DNA of 64,000 bases, taken from contig MCFE01000508.1 in assembly GCA_002104905.1 (NCBI GenBank), positions 1-64,000 of the forward strand. Reading direction: 5' to 3'. Below, piece after piece: positions 35,004-46,804 of this stretch (position 1 is its first letter; the number at the start of each line of letters is the position of its first letter). The position numbers and the translations under genes are program-made. Under the pieces are notes generated by a model, which saw nothing but the letters and a program-made list of their open reading frames with translations, did not search any database and was not told the origin of the DNA. The DNA is from Basidiobolus meristosporus CBS 931.73 (Eukaryota; Basidiobolomycota; Basidiobolomycetes; Basidiobolales; Basidiobolaceae).

Positions 35004-36906
35004 ATGCCACCAAAAAATAAAGCAAAGCTGTCTGATTTGCAACAAAACCCCACTGCTGGTGGTACCAGAAGAACAGTTGGACAACAGCCTGCTTTGACAT
35101 TCAGTGCAACAAGCAGGGCTACATCTGACAAAGGACATATTGACAGTGTGTCTGTGGAAGGTAATAATGGGGACCTCTCAGGCTCTCAGACATCTAGGTC
35201 ATTATGAATCTCTGTAGGGATGCAAGCAGACCATCATGCTAAGGTAGATGAGAATGTTGCAAATGTAATACCTTTGGCTGAAGTCCAGCAAGTTGCTGTT
35301 ATAACAACACCTTTACCTGTATAAGCAAGTATTCTTTCAGCTCTTACTAAGGCATTGTTGAGGCAATTAGATGCAGTGGCTGACAAAATAGACTTAATGG
35401 CTGACGGGATAGATGCAATGACCTAGAGAATCTAGGAAATAGTCAACAAGCATATGAGCAAGTAAAATGTGTAGAGCAATCAATATTGCTGGTAGTAAAC
35501 ACAATCTCTGTGCTGCAAAGAAGGAACCCAGGTAGTGCAAAGCCATAGCCAGGAACTGAGCCATTTCTCAACTTAACAGTACAGGTATAATCTATAGTCT
35601 TTGAAGCACAGCAAGGGTGCCAATAAACAATGCGCACAGAAAAACCTATTGCAGCATGGGATGGAAGCTTGTGGTATTTATAGCCATGCCTGAATGTTAA
35701 AAGACATTAAAGATGCAAGAAGCTTCTGAATGCAATGATATAGGGTGGGCTCATAATCCAGAGGCCTAAGATATCTAGCACACCATCACCTTAAGGCTAG
35801 CATACCATAGGACTATCAGGAACTCAAGGCCAGGTAAAATGCACTTTATCTGTTCCACAAGCATTATCCTGGATTCAAATGAGCAAGCAGATCTTAGGTC
35901 AATATTGATGTGCTAAGAGAATACCAAAATAATAGTAGAAAATATCTAAGGCAGACAAACAAGGGTCCCATAGCTAAAAGTCTGCAGCATACTCAGTACA
36001 AGAAGCACTCAGACAAAGCTGCAGTGAAAGGCCTAGTGGTGATAAAGAAAAAGCAAAAGGAAAAATATTGACCCAAGCCAGAGCCAGGGAAAGATAAGAA
36101 ACAAGCCGTAGTTCTTGCTAATTAGTGCCATAAGCCCAGAACAGGCTGAATCCTATTGTAGCCTAGAGGAATACCAAGAAGACAAAAGTAGCCTTCTCAG
36201 GAAGTGCAGCTAATAGAGCTACACACTAGTGAGGTGGATGAGCTTGCAGAGATGGGCAATTTGTCTACCACAGCCTCCACATCCTTCATTGTAGACATAG
36301 CAGAGATCCCACTGAAGCACAAAGCAACAATGCCAACAACTCAAATGACTACCACAATCCTTAGAGTGGAACTTGGAACATTAATATGCGTACCAAGAGG
36401 TTGCAGCAATTCTTCAAGAGCAGTTCTTAAGAAAACACACTTGAATATTAGAGGGATCTATTGCAATGATTGGTAGATGAGATGCTAGACCTGCAGTGAC
36501 ACCTGACAACCTGGACATGGGAACCAGTGAATGAGAAATGGCATAAAGCCATAGGAATCCCACCAAAGTCATTGAAAAGAGGTATTTTGGCAGGAACACT
36601 TATTGAATGGTGGATTTTAGAAGAGATGCATGTTGAAAGCAAAATTGGGCTTGATGATAGTGCTGTGTATGGGTAGTTATGAAGGTCAGTTCAAGTAGCA
36701 TTCAAGTTACAACTGAGGATTGAAAAGAAATAAACCAGGTCTTATGTATGGAAAGCTAAAGCATTATTTGAGTCAGGAAGTAAAGAGGGTGAAGATGAGG
36801 CAATAGTAACTCATTATTCAAAAGTATACAAGATGATCTAGTGTCTGCAACAAGGAAGTCAGAGAAGTGGAAGAGAAAAAATCAAAAGCCACTTCTGTAT
36901 CTTAAT
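35004..36906 (+). pseudogene. Companion gene of the T element (T2 copy), unknown function
   Basis: I do not recognise this protein. It starts MPPKNKAKLSDLQQNP (basic, 35004), has a serine/threonine-rich N-terminal part, a probable helical segment (ALLRQLDAVADKIDLMADGI near 35345-35420) and a lysine-rich central repeat unit. Near 36204-36476 comes a conserved acidic/serine block (VDELAEMGNLSTTASTS). The same order occurs in the T3 and T4 copies. Several stops make this copy non-functional. It is divergent from the transposase, with about 200 bp between the two starts. Confidence 0.6.
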
Positions 36907-37057
36907 TTAACTTTTGACCCGATGTCTTGTGAAATCTGAGGTACAGTGTTTGTTAGTGGTCTTTGCGTAGTGTCCTCACAGCATCAGTACCTCTTTGTCA
37001 CAGGATTTAAATTTCGTGACAGCCTTTGGATATAATCCTCAAAATGAATTCTGATGG

Positions 37058-38767
37058 TGCCATTCTGGCCTGGTTGAGTCTCTTGCTTTGTAGTACTGGA
37101 GCAATCACTTCTGGGACATTGCAAGGTACTCATTCAGGCTGTGCCATGGTTGTAGAGCTCTTAGGGGTGGAATAGTCATGTTGTTTTGCTCTGATTCAAT
37201 GCTGACCAATAGCATACTTGAGGTTGAATTTAGTCACCAATTAATTTCATTCTTTGTGATAATGATGAACTTTCATCAAGCAATAGATTGCTGAATTTGC
37301 ACAGTCTCCTTGCTCTAGTATTGTAGAGTCTGTATGCCTTAACTTTATTTTAATTGCTCAGAATTAATCATTTTACTCATTTTGACTCATATTTTGACTA
37401 ATTTCTGGCTAATTTTCTGTTATAGTCTAAAGTGCCCTGCACTTAGTTTGCATTCATAGTTTGCCTTAATGGGAGGCATATTGGTAAGTATTGTGCTACA
37501 CATGTTATGTTAATGTACACAGCTGCAGCAACTGTTTACACCCAAAAATCATATATATGCCAAATTGGCTATTGATCTCTCTGCCCATTCTTACAGTCAA
37601 TTTTGCAGTGAGAAGCATGACTCTGTAGTCCCTTGCTTAATGCCATGAGCTTTGGAGAAGTGGAAGAAGAGCTCCTGGTTATATTCACCGCCACAGTTGG
37701 AGCATTTTTGCTTGATTTGCCACCATATCCCTCTCCACCATGACTTTTAACTCCCTGGACTTAAACAGGGTCTCTTCTTTTCTTTCCATGAAGTAGATAT
37801 GGATGTATCCAGGATCATAGTTAAATGTTTATGACTACTGTAGTTCCACAAAGGAAATTTTGCAGAGGTTCACCCAAATCTGAGTGTATTATAATTAACT
37901 TTTCTAAGTTTTGATAAGCGCAGAGCTCTTGAACAGTTATCTGGCTTGATTCCCATACATATAAGCTTTGCAGTGCTCTAAATTAGCTGGGGATCAATTT
38001 TTAATATGGAGATTAGCTAATCTCTGATCATCTTACTCAAATAATCCAAATTGATATGTCCAGATCCCCTGCACCAAAGCTTTAATGTCTCTACATTTTA
38101 GTTACTTGTGTTGGCTCCCAGCTATGATAAAATATAAGGCAATTTATATAGATTCTGATATGTGATACTCAAAGCATTACAGGCATGATCTTGATCAGCA
38201 ATCCTGCATCCAGAATTGTCAAAACTGAAGCGGAATACTTCTGCTGTGGCCTTGCTTACAGATAGTGGGTTTTTGGCTATTGCTGATACATGAAGTACCT
38301 GGTTGAAGGTGAGTGTGTGGCTTCTGCCACCTTTTCTATGGCATACTTCAATATTTACTTCTCCAAATGCATCAAGTTCTATTGTAACACATGAAATCCT
38401 TCTCAATTGAAATTTCTTGATATAGGGCAAAATATTTTTTGTGGTATGTAGATTATTGAGATGTTCCAGATTCAATATACTATATATGCATATCCTTTTT
38501 TGTAGTTATTTTTGGCCCAGATATGAGCTGCCCAACTTCAATTGTTGCAGTATTTCCATATTAGGGCTTTTTCTGCTGACTATCTCTCATTTTGAAGCAC
38601 TAGTCTGATGTTTGCTCTTTCCTTTTGGAGTAGTTGCAAAATAAGATTTTATTGCCTTTCAAGGGTCTTGGGCTTCTCCATTGTTGGTTGTTATTGCTTA
38701 TTAAAGCATCATATACTTCCTTCTTACTGGAGCTTGATTTTCTTAAATCTTCATCCAGCAGCGTTCT
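37058..38767 (-). pseudogene. Copia Z: gag C-terminus, protease and integrase N-terminus
   Basis: This is a minus-strand copia polyprotein piece. It begins at 38767 inside gag (RTLLDEDLRKSSSSKK) and runs through a C-x2-C-type remnant (FCNYSKR) and the protease/pre-integrase region (38122-38475, ending KNPLSVSKATAEVF). It continues into integrase to about 37058, aligning with 62103-63378. The gag frame continues exactly at 55237-55670: the two parts rejoin across the T3/T4 insertion when one TTCT duplicate is removed. The rest of the polyprotein (RT, RNase H) is not found to the left, where T2 begins. Confidence 0.8.
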
Positions 38768-39521
38768 CCCTATAAAAAATAACTTGGTCCCACAGGTGGA
38801 TCCAATCCAGAACAGCCATCAAGATCCCTTTAGGGGACCAGAATAATACCAGCAGCTTGCAATTAATGCCCATCCACAAAATCTCATGAAGAGATCACAA
38901 TGTCATTTTGCTAATTTTACCACCAAATAATCTTAAAGAACATGCCAGTATCTGTACAGTGTTTTAGCAAGGGTGGCATGGCATTGTTGCAGTCTTAGTG
39001 TGCTCCACAACTATTTAAGTGGATCAAATTCACCAGTACATTGAATTGTCCAATATGGCAAAAAAGTTGGTAGTGCTTTAATGGCCACCTTGCGGGCCTT
39101 AGATGGTATTGTGTTGGCAGTACAGCAGCCTACAGCTAATTCCATATAAAGCTACAGTACCAATTTACCAGAAGGCATTTCCTTTTTCTACCTCCCCTTA
39201 CAATTCATATATTCAACTATGGAATCACCCACCTTTATTTGCTCACCCACTGCTACCTTGGGTATTCCACATAAAGTTTGAATCAAAAAATACTATGACC
39301 TCCAGCTTACTAGCCTCTACCAATGCACATACCTGCTGCAATTGACATACTTCTACCACCTCCACTTTACAGCTTTTTAGTGCAATACTTGCAAAGTTAC
39401 CATATAACTGGTATTGCTGGTAGCATATACATCTTGCAAGCATATGCATGGTTGCTGCCACTTCTGCCATGAATACCTCCTGAATATCTGCAAAGAACTT
39501 TTCAGTATTTAGCCAATATAT
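38768..39521 (-). pseudogene. Tnp2-type transposase C-terminus (T3 left end)
   Basis: Minus-strand segments YWLNTEKFFADIQEVFMAEV near 39480-39520, then ARCICYQQYQLYGNF and VEASKLEVIVFFDSNFMWNT (39243-39470) match T0 and T2. Non-coding sequence follows to the CCCTA end at 38768. It is cut at 39521 by gypsy G1 copy 3. About 400 bp of transposase between here and 43703 are missing, a deletion that also removed part of the gypsy 5' LTR. Confidence 0.68.
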
Positions 39522-39890
39522 TGTTACAAGTCTTGGTATCAGAGTTGAAGAGGAATAGGGAGTTCAGTTAAAATTATATTCACTAAAACTTGAGCTGATC
39601 TTTATTGAGGTTTCAGCAGCTCCTTACATACATTTTGCCAGATCAATTGCTGACTAATTGTATTTCCTAATGTAGGTTGTGGCTGATGACTCATTTAATT
39701 GCATCATCATCACCCAATAAGATCCTACTTAATATATCTATTTCTGTCTGATGAGGATCTGCTGATTCATTTGCTGACTAATGCTACTGATTTGATAGAT
39801 AATACTGATATACAGATAAGCTAAACATATAACTATTTGATTTGACTAAAAACTGATCTGACTTAAACATTCAAGCAGCAGCTCATAATG
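39522..39890 (-). repeat. 3' LTR of gypsy G1 copy 3
   Basis: Plus-strand start TGTTACAAGTCTTGG (LTR end in element orientation), end CTCATAATG; 369 bp. It matches LTR 1 and LTR 2 at 22648 and 27239. A purine tract GGGGGAGAA precedes it on the minus strand. Confidence 0.88.
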
Positions 39891-39898
39891 TTCTCCCC

Positions 39899-41807
39899 CA
39901 ATAGAGTTGAGAGGGATCTCCTGAATCTCTTTTCTTGTGATACTAATATCTTGCTGGTTCAGTATTATCAGCAAGACTTGCAAGCTTGAGTCTGTCTATA
40001 TGCACTAATTCTTCCTGGATATTGCCTTATTTGTCTACTAGTTTGTAAGTTGCAAATTGTCATTCTTGCATGATCTTGAATGGTCTTGTCCATTGTGGCT
40101 CAAAATTTTTAAGAGTGTTGTTTCTGAGCACTACAAAGTTCCCAACTGTCAATGCTTCTGGTGCTATAGTCTTATCAGATCTCTGCTTCATCTTTTCATC
40201 ACTTTGAGATACTTTGGCCTGTGCCTCTTGGCACCTTTGTTCCATTTGGTGGTGTCTACTTGGCTGACTGAGTTCATCCCCTGAGGTCTCTGTAAGCTTT
40301 GGTTGTGTGAGATCTCCTGGAATCCTTGGTTCACATCCATACACTAAGTAAAATGGTGATTGCTGGGTGGTGTTGTGTACTCTGACTCTGCATGCAAAGA
40401 GTGCTTGGACTATATACTCATCCCATCTACTGACAACTCCATTTGCATACTTGGACAGCATTTTGCCAAATAGTCCATTAAACTGTTTGGTAACTCCATT
40501 AGTTCTGGGGTGATATACCAAGGTTTTCAAGTGTTTGATCTGCTGCATTTCCAGGTAAGCTTCCAGTGTCTTTGCCCTAAAGTTTGCACCTCTATTGGAT
40601 AGAATCTCTATCTGGCATCCAAACTTCATAAGGATCTCACGGTAGATGAAACTTGCAACTTCTTGTTCACTGGCTGTTGGTACTGCTTTAGCCACTGGCC
40701 ATGTAGTGGCATAGTCAATAGTTACTAGGATTCAATGTTTGCATTTCCTGGTAGTTGGCAGTCTTCCAATAAAGTCAATTCCCCATCTTTTGAATAGTCT
40801 AACAGCCTCCAAAGAAAGAGTTCAGCAATTCTCTGTGGTTGGCCTTGGTTGATTTGGCAATTTGGGCATGTTTTCACTAGCTTCTCAATGTCATGTTTCA
40901 TTCTAGGCCACCATGCTCTGGCTTTCACAAGGCTATAAGTTCCTTCAATTCCCAGATGTCCATATCCATTTTGTAGCTTGAGTATTAAATCCAGGCAAGA
41001 AACATAAGGGCAATAGGCAATGGGGCTTCCATCAACAATTTGGTAGAGTGTTTCATCCTGTACTACAAATTTGCTGGCTTCATCCTGGATTATCTTCTTG
41101 ATATCTTCATCCACCTCATTAGGAATGGCTTGGTTCTCCAAGTACTTTGTTAATAGGCTAGGCCAATATGACTCATGCACCAAGTTGAGTTATGCAACTT
41201 GTTCTAATCTTGATAAGGCATCAGCAACCATGTTGTTTTTTCCAGGGCAGTAGACAATATCCAAATAAGATTGCTGAATGTAATCACACCTTCTTGTCAT
41301 TTTTCTATAGAGTACCTTCTGAGTGAATATATACTGAGGGAGGCATGATCAGTCTTCACAGTGCATTTGACTCCTTCAATATAGCATCTCCATGTCTTCA
41401 AACAGTGTATTATAGCAAGCATCTCCTTCTCATGTACTGGAAAGTTTTGTTCTGCTGAGTTCAGTTTCCGGGATTCAAAGGCAATGGGGTAGTCCTTTCC
41501 CTTGTGTTCTTGGCTTAACACTCCACCAATTGCATAATCTGAAGCTTCTGTGCACAGAGTAAGCTCTTTTCTAGAGTTGGGTATTCTTAAGCTTGGCAGC
41601 TTAGCAAGTTCATTCTTGAGCATCTGGAAGGCAGTTTCACAAGCTATGTCCCACTTGTAGGTATTGTCATTCTTAAGGATATCAGTTAAAGGGGCTGCAA
41701 TACTTGCAAAGGACTTGACAAAGCTCTGATACGCTGTGGGGCTGCTTTGATTCTTAATAACTTCAACCTTCTTAGGGTCTAAGGTTACTCCTGTGCTATT
41801 CACTATG
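39899..41807 (-). pseudogene. Gypsy G1 copy 3: RNase H and integrase
   Basis: Minus-strand homologue of 25285-27228. RNase H (41297-41803) shows EASDYAIGGVLSQEHKGKDY and KTDHASL. Integrase (40725-41183 and 40060-40695) shows GYGHLGIEGTYS with the zinc-finger His kept, CPNCQINQG, then ILSNRGANF, again with Asn at the second catalytic position, and VTKQFNG, where the catalytic Glu reads Lys. It is interrupted upstream at 41807 by LTR C sequence. Confidence 0.88.
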
Positions 41808-42297
41808 TGCTATGAATAGACACAAGGCAGGAGAGTAGGACTAGGCAAGGCAGGACCAGGAAAGGACTTAGGTGTGGATCAACAAGGCAAGGCAGATTTT
41901 GAAGGCAAGGCTGTTTATTCAAGACCTGTGTTTATCATACTGAGGAATACTAAAGGGGGGATAGGACTATATATACTTTTGGCTATACTGATGCCAAGAT
42001 ATTAGCTATTACTAAAGGGGTTGTGGGGTGAGGCACAGCAGCAGTGCTGGGGATAATAATATAGAAGGCAAGGCACTGAGACAGGATGGGGAAATAAATT
42101 GGGTCAACTGATCATGTGACCTGGTACTTCCATATATGGAACTAGACTATGAAAAACCCAATGGGAAGCTTCCATGGAATGTTCCATTGTGTAACAATGG
42201 TTTGGGATGGTCAGGAACTTTCTGCAAGGTGGTGGAAGGTTCCAAAAGGAATCTGTTAGAAATTGAGCTAGGAAGCTGAAACTTGGCATGGGTGTTA
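41808..42297. repeat. Solo LTR of gypsy family C within G1 copy 3
   Basis: TGCTATGAATAGACACAAGGCAGG starts a stretch matching the LTRs at 57642 and 61647 through GGCTGTTTATTCAAGACCTG, GTGAGGCACAG and a CCATTGTGTAACA stretch. The right limit is uncertain because this copy diverges after about 42230. It replaces about 1 kb of G1 pol (late protease to the end of RT). Confidence 0.7.
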
Positions 42298-43480
42298 ATC
42301 CTTACTGGCTGAGTATATGGTTGATTATATGAGAGTTCCCATCAGCTGTTGTGACTAAGGTTGACTTGGTGGGTTCCAAGTTGATTCCAGCTTTCAAAGC
42401 AAATTGCTCTGACATGTACTCATGCATTGCTCCTGAGTCAATTATGATGTGGGCAGGTACTCCATTGATTACTCCATTTCAGTATAATAACTTTCCTGAG
42501 CTTGGGGTCATCTGTGATAGGTATTCTTCTGTCATATGGAAGGTGAGTTCTGAGTCTTCTTCAAGTTCATCCTCCTTGTTACTATACTCCAGGGCCTCAA
42601 TATTGTTAAAGGCTCTTGATGACTGGTGTCCATTTCTTTTCTGAGGGCAGTACTTTGCAATATGTCCCTGCTGGTGGCAATTGAAACAAGGTCCTTTCTT
42701 CTTACATTATTCTGAGGTAGGATTCTTCTGCATAGCATCTATTTCCATTGGCACTGCTTCCAATTGTCTTCTTTCACAGTGATAGTAGCCTATCTGATTA
42801 GTCATTTTGTGCTTCCCAACTCCAAACATAGCTGAGTCATAGTCAATGGCAATCTTGATGACTTCTTCAATAGTGTGAGATCTTCAATAATTCACTTCCT
42901 TACAAGTTCTTTCTTTCAACCCATCAACAAAGTATTTCACTTGATCCAGAGGGTCCATTCTTTCAATTTGCCCAAGTACATCTGTATTCATAGATGTACT
43001 CTTGGACCATTCCTTTCTGTTTGAGTGTCTTCAACTTTCTTCTTAGTAGTGTCTATTGGTGTGGGGGCTCAAAGGCATCCTGAATTTCCAACACAAACTC
43101 ATCCCAGGTAGAGATTGTAGAGCATCCCATCATGGTGGCTGACCTGATCTTGTTGTGGTACCACTGTAAAGCTGCATCTGCCAGGTAAGAGGCTGCATAA
43201 TGTAACTAGCTTTCTGGAGTAATTCCCTTAGGCTTGAAAGCTTCTTCAATCTGGAAGAGCCAAGTTCCCAGGTTTTCATTGACTCTACCATGGTACCAGT
43301 TGACCTTCACACTAAAGTTGCTATTGACCAGGTTTTGCTGGCTTTGGGCCATGGTAGTCATTCCTTGTTGCTGCTGGCTAAGGATCTGGAGTAATTGTTG
43401 CTGCTGGGCCAGGATTTGTTGCATAGCATTCTTTCATTCTTGATTTTTGGACATCTTGAGGGAGGCTTCTTTCTTCAGGA
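42298..43480 (-). pseudogene. Gypsy G1 copy 3: gag and protease start
   Basis: Minus-strand gag begins near 43455 (MSKNQE). 43206-43424 is open and reads MQQILAQQQQ and NENLGTWLFQIEEAFK. Later gag pieces include a zinc knuckle near 42680 and a protease MSEQF region near 42400. At the gag-protease junction this copy has sense codons where the 24070 TGA sits, and a TGA three codons later. Confidence 0.82.
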
Positions 43481-43508
43481 GGGAGGTTTTTGGTCATTGC
43501 TGCTAGCA

Positions 43509-43702
43509 ATTTTTCAAGTCTTGGTATAAGAGTTGTAGAGGAACAGGAAGTTTAGCTTGCATGATATTCACTAAAACCTGAACTGATCTTTATTTAGGTT
43601 CCAGCAGCTCCTTATATGCATTTTGCTAGATCAAATGATGACTAATTGTATTTCCTAAAGTAGTTTGAGGCTGATGACTCATTTCTTTGCATCATCATCT
43701 TG
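43509..43702 (-). repeat. Remnant of 5' LTR of gypsy G1 copy 3
   Basis: The last 194 bp or so (in element orientation) of the G1 LTR: TTCAAGTCTTGGTATAAGAG to CTTTGCATCATCATC. The remainder is deleted and transposase sequence follows at 43703. Confidence 0.8.
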
Positions 43703-46582
43703 AAGTGATTGGGATATAGTAGTAGCTGCAATTTGACTTTTCTTCCTATCTTCCACGTTTCTGCTCCATAGGAAACTCCCAAAAGGTGAAGCAAGGCCCA
43801 ATATTCTCCACGTACCATGCAGGATGGAGTGGAGAATGGACACAGTAGCAGCAGAGATCTAAGTATTCAGCTTTATATTTGTAGTATAGCCATTCAAATA
43901 CATTTACAAACTCTTCACACAACAGCTATAGATGCATCAAGTAGGCATTGGTGATCTGCTTCTGGATAAGCATTCCTACAATGTCCACATATGACTCCCA
44001 ATGCTTCCATTGTACTCTTGGTTGCAATGGCTTCAGAACACCACTTGAATAAATACGTAACCAGTTTATCGAGTCTTTGCATTTGTGTTGTTGCACATGA
44101 ATATGAATATTAATTGGAGCTCATGAGAAGTACTTAGGGTAGTGGATACTCTGTAATATCTTGCCAATTCTTTCAAATTTCTCTAGTATCTCAAAGGGCT
44201 CATTTAGCTTGAAACGCCCAAGGTACAACTTGATTATCAGTATAGGGATATTGTTGAAAAGCAAATGCATTTCTCCCAGTGGAAAGTGTTTGCTCCAACA
44301 GATATCATCTATCTTAAGTGTCTCCAGTTTCCCATTGATTCCATATTCTGGCCAATGGTATATAGCTTGCCAACCTTGCTGCAATTGCATGCTGACTTCT
44401 GTACATTCTCTCTGTGGAAAGATGATGTTCTTAGTGCTGGTGTTTAGGTAAGAATAATGTGTGTGAGTTATGGAGTAAGTCCCCTGGATCTCACACATTT
44501 GACAGCAATACCGTCCATTGTGCCTGAAAAAACCTGCTATCTGCTGATGGCTGGGGTATTTCCAATGCATATAATACTATGCACTTTTATATAATGGCTA
44601 TTAAATGTTATCCTACTGGAAAGCATACAAAATTCATCCAGCAATGGATACAGGTTGCTACCCAGATTGGACAGTGATTTAGGTCCAGATACCAGTGGGA
44701 CTACCATCAGATTATTGCTCTAATACTGTAAGATGGGCAGCAGATTCAGATCAATGAGAATCAGTGGCCAGTAAGATTTGCTGGTAAAGTACTTGTTTAA
44801 TGGGAATCTATCAATTGCTAAGGCAAAGGCATGGCCATACATACCTTCAAAGTAGCCCTTGCTTCCTAGCTGCTTGTAATGTTTGCCATCAAATATATTG
44901 GATATGTTTTTGCTTGATTTATACTGAGTGTGGTACTGTATAGCTTTCCAATATTTATTGGACTACATCAGCTTCCTCAGACAGGGAATGACTGGAATAT
45001 ATCCAGAGTGTGAACAATGTTTTCTCTTAATGGTGGTGGATTTCTGAAAATTTGGGCATGTTGCAATGGTAGCATTTTTGAATGTGAATGCCATGCAACT
45101 GTTACACATGCTGGAATTGAGACAGTCTCTGGATCACATGTTGCCATCCACATGATGGTTGTCCACTTATACCATGTACATGCTATGTTGCATCCTGGTA
45201 TGACTTGGCAAGAAGTAGTAATAAATCCTCAAAGACCCCAATACTGATATTAGTGGAAACACTGTGATAGGGTAAACATACCTCCCACAGACAAGTTTAT
45301 TCATATAGCCATTATGATATACTTATTCATATTTTATCTTATCAGTATTATCCCATTCTTCTTTTGCCCATATTATCAGTATTATCCCCGTATGATGTTT
45401 ACCCTGATTAGTTATTAGCATTAGTTATCCCAGATGTTATTCAGCTTTGTGATCAGTATATGTATCTACATAAGGCAAGTACCGGTGCCGGTACCTGTGA
45501 CACATGACCTAGGTCTGTGTTACCATCCCTACCAATTCAATACCATATATGGTATTTCTATATTGCACAGGTTTCAGACTGCTGATTCCTGATTGGTTGA
45601 ATGTGCTGTGCCTTTTAGAACCTTCCAGGACATTCTTGGCATACTTTTAGCTCATAGTGATGTCACCAAGAATTCCACTGATGCCTAGAATCTTCTAGAT
45701 CCTTGTCATTAGTAATCACTTGACAATCAGGAAAAGTATTTAAGGGAAAGCAATCCCTCATCAATAAATCATCCCTTCTATCAGTAACACTTCTCCCTTA
45801 TTGATTAGCAGTGGATCGCGGCACCTACCTTTAACAGTTACATCTCAGACTTGCCATCAAGGGGCTTTTCAGGGTAGTGAACAAGACACACAGAGACCTT
45901 TGAAGACACTTGGAGCATCTAGGAAGCTAGAGAAGCAGGAGCTTTTACCATAGTGGCATATTGACAAAGACACCAGCAGTTTTGACACAGAATTTATTGC
46001 ACCCATCAGACACCTCACACACCTTAAGTTGTGTAACTTCTCCCAGGAGCATCTCTACACCACCACAACACGCCACTTCTCTAGCTGCAACATTAAATCA
46101 TTCACCAGTAGATGGATTACTAGGCTCACGTGGCTCCATAAAGTATCCTTGGCATTTGCTTCAATTGGTGTTGTCTTGTTGCATATGGTGATTTTACTGG
46201 GCTCATATGTGGTACTATTGTTAGGAGAGGTAGGCTCAAAATCCATCAGTGAGCTGTCTTTGTCAGAGCTATCACTCTGCATGCCATATTCAGAAGGTTA
46301 AAGTGATCCTAAAGGTGTCAAAAACCCACCTGACTCAGTTTGCACAAGGTGACAAAGATGACCAGGTGCCAATATAGAAGTATCAACTGGCCAGCAAGAT
46401 AATGTTGGTACAGTAGTGACCAAGGAATGATCAAATATGACTTGTGTGGTAAAACACTGGCCATGATCCTTGTAATACTTCCTACACTGTCTGTGTGCTT
46501 CATGGCTGAGCAGCTTGCCACAATAGCCACATGATCTTTTTTCTCTTCTCTTACAGCATTGAGTCAAAGTAGTCCTGTCCAA
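43703..46582 (-). pseudogene. Tnp2-type transposase N-terminal and core part (T3)
   Basis: The minus-strand protein starts at 46582 with MDRTTLTQCCKRREKRSCGY and a zinc-finger-like CGYCGKLLSHEAHRQC. It continues through 46055-46282 (SPNNSTTYEPSKIT, HVSLVIHLLV), is interrupted by a solo LTR at 45263-46067, and resumes with the core at 44121-44570 (FFRHNGRYCCQMCEIQGTYS, VSMQLQQGWQAI, EILEKFERIGKILQ). It ends at 43703 at YPNHF. The finger plus Tnp2 core is the expected domain order for this transposase group, which excises and inserts the element. Frameshifts remain between pieces. Confidence 0.72.
45263..46067 (+). repeat. Solo LTR of a D-related gypsy family (D')
   Basis: It starts TGTGATAGGG and ends CACCACCACA; 805 bp. 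It is flanked by ACAC on both sides (45259-45262 and 46068-46071), and the transposase sequence rejoins across one copy as in T4 (52300-52325). It shares ATACCATATATGGTAT (45540-45555) and other blocks with the D LTR but is shorter and diverged. Confidence 0.85.
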
Positions 46583-46804
46583 GGGGCAAGCAGTTTGGCC
46601 TTCAACAACATAATACTATTACATCATATTTTGGTCAATACTCATGTAAGCTTAAGACAGTCTTGTATTTAAGACATTGCACCTGCATGAATGTAAGATT
46701 CAATGATGACTTGCCATAGTAAACATTATTAATATAGTTGTGGCACCACATACACATGTAAGTGTAACACTATTTCCCCTTTGGTTTGACTCACTTCCAT
46801 ATAT
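46583..46804. promoter_or_regulatory. Divergent intergenic region of T3
   Basis: These 222 bp separate the divergent starts of transposase (46582) and companion gene (46805). The region is conserved in sequence with T2 (34791-35003) and T4 (52831-53046), including an AAGACATTGCACCTGCATGA block and GAATGTAAGATTCAATGATG. It presumably holds both promoters; no specific element can be proved. Confidence 0.45.
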
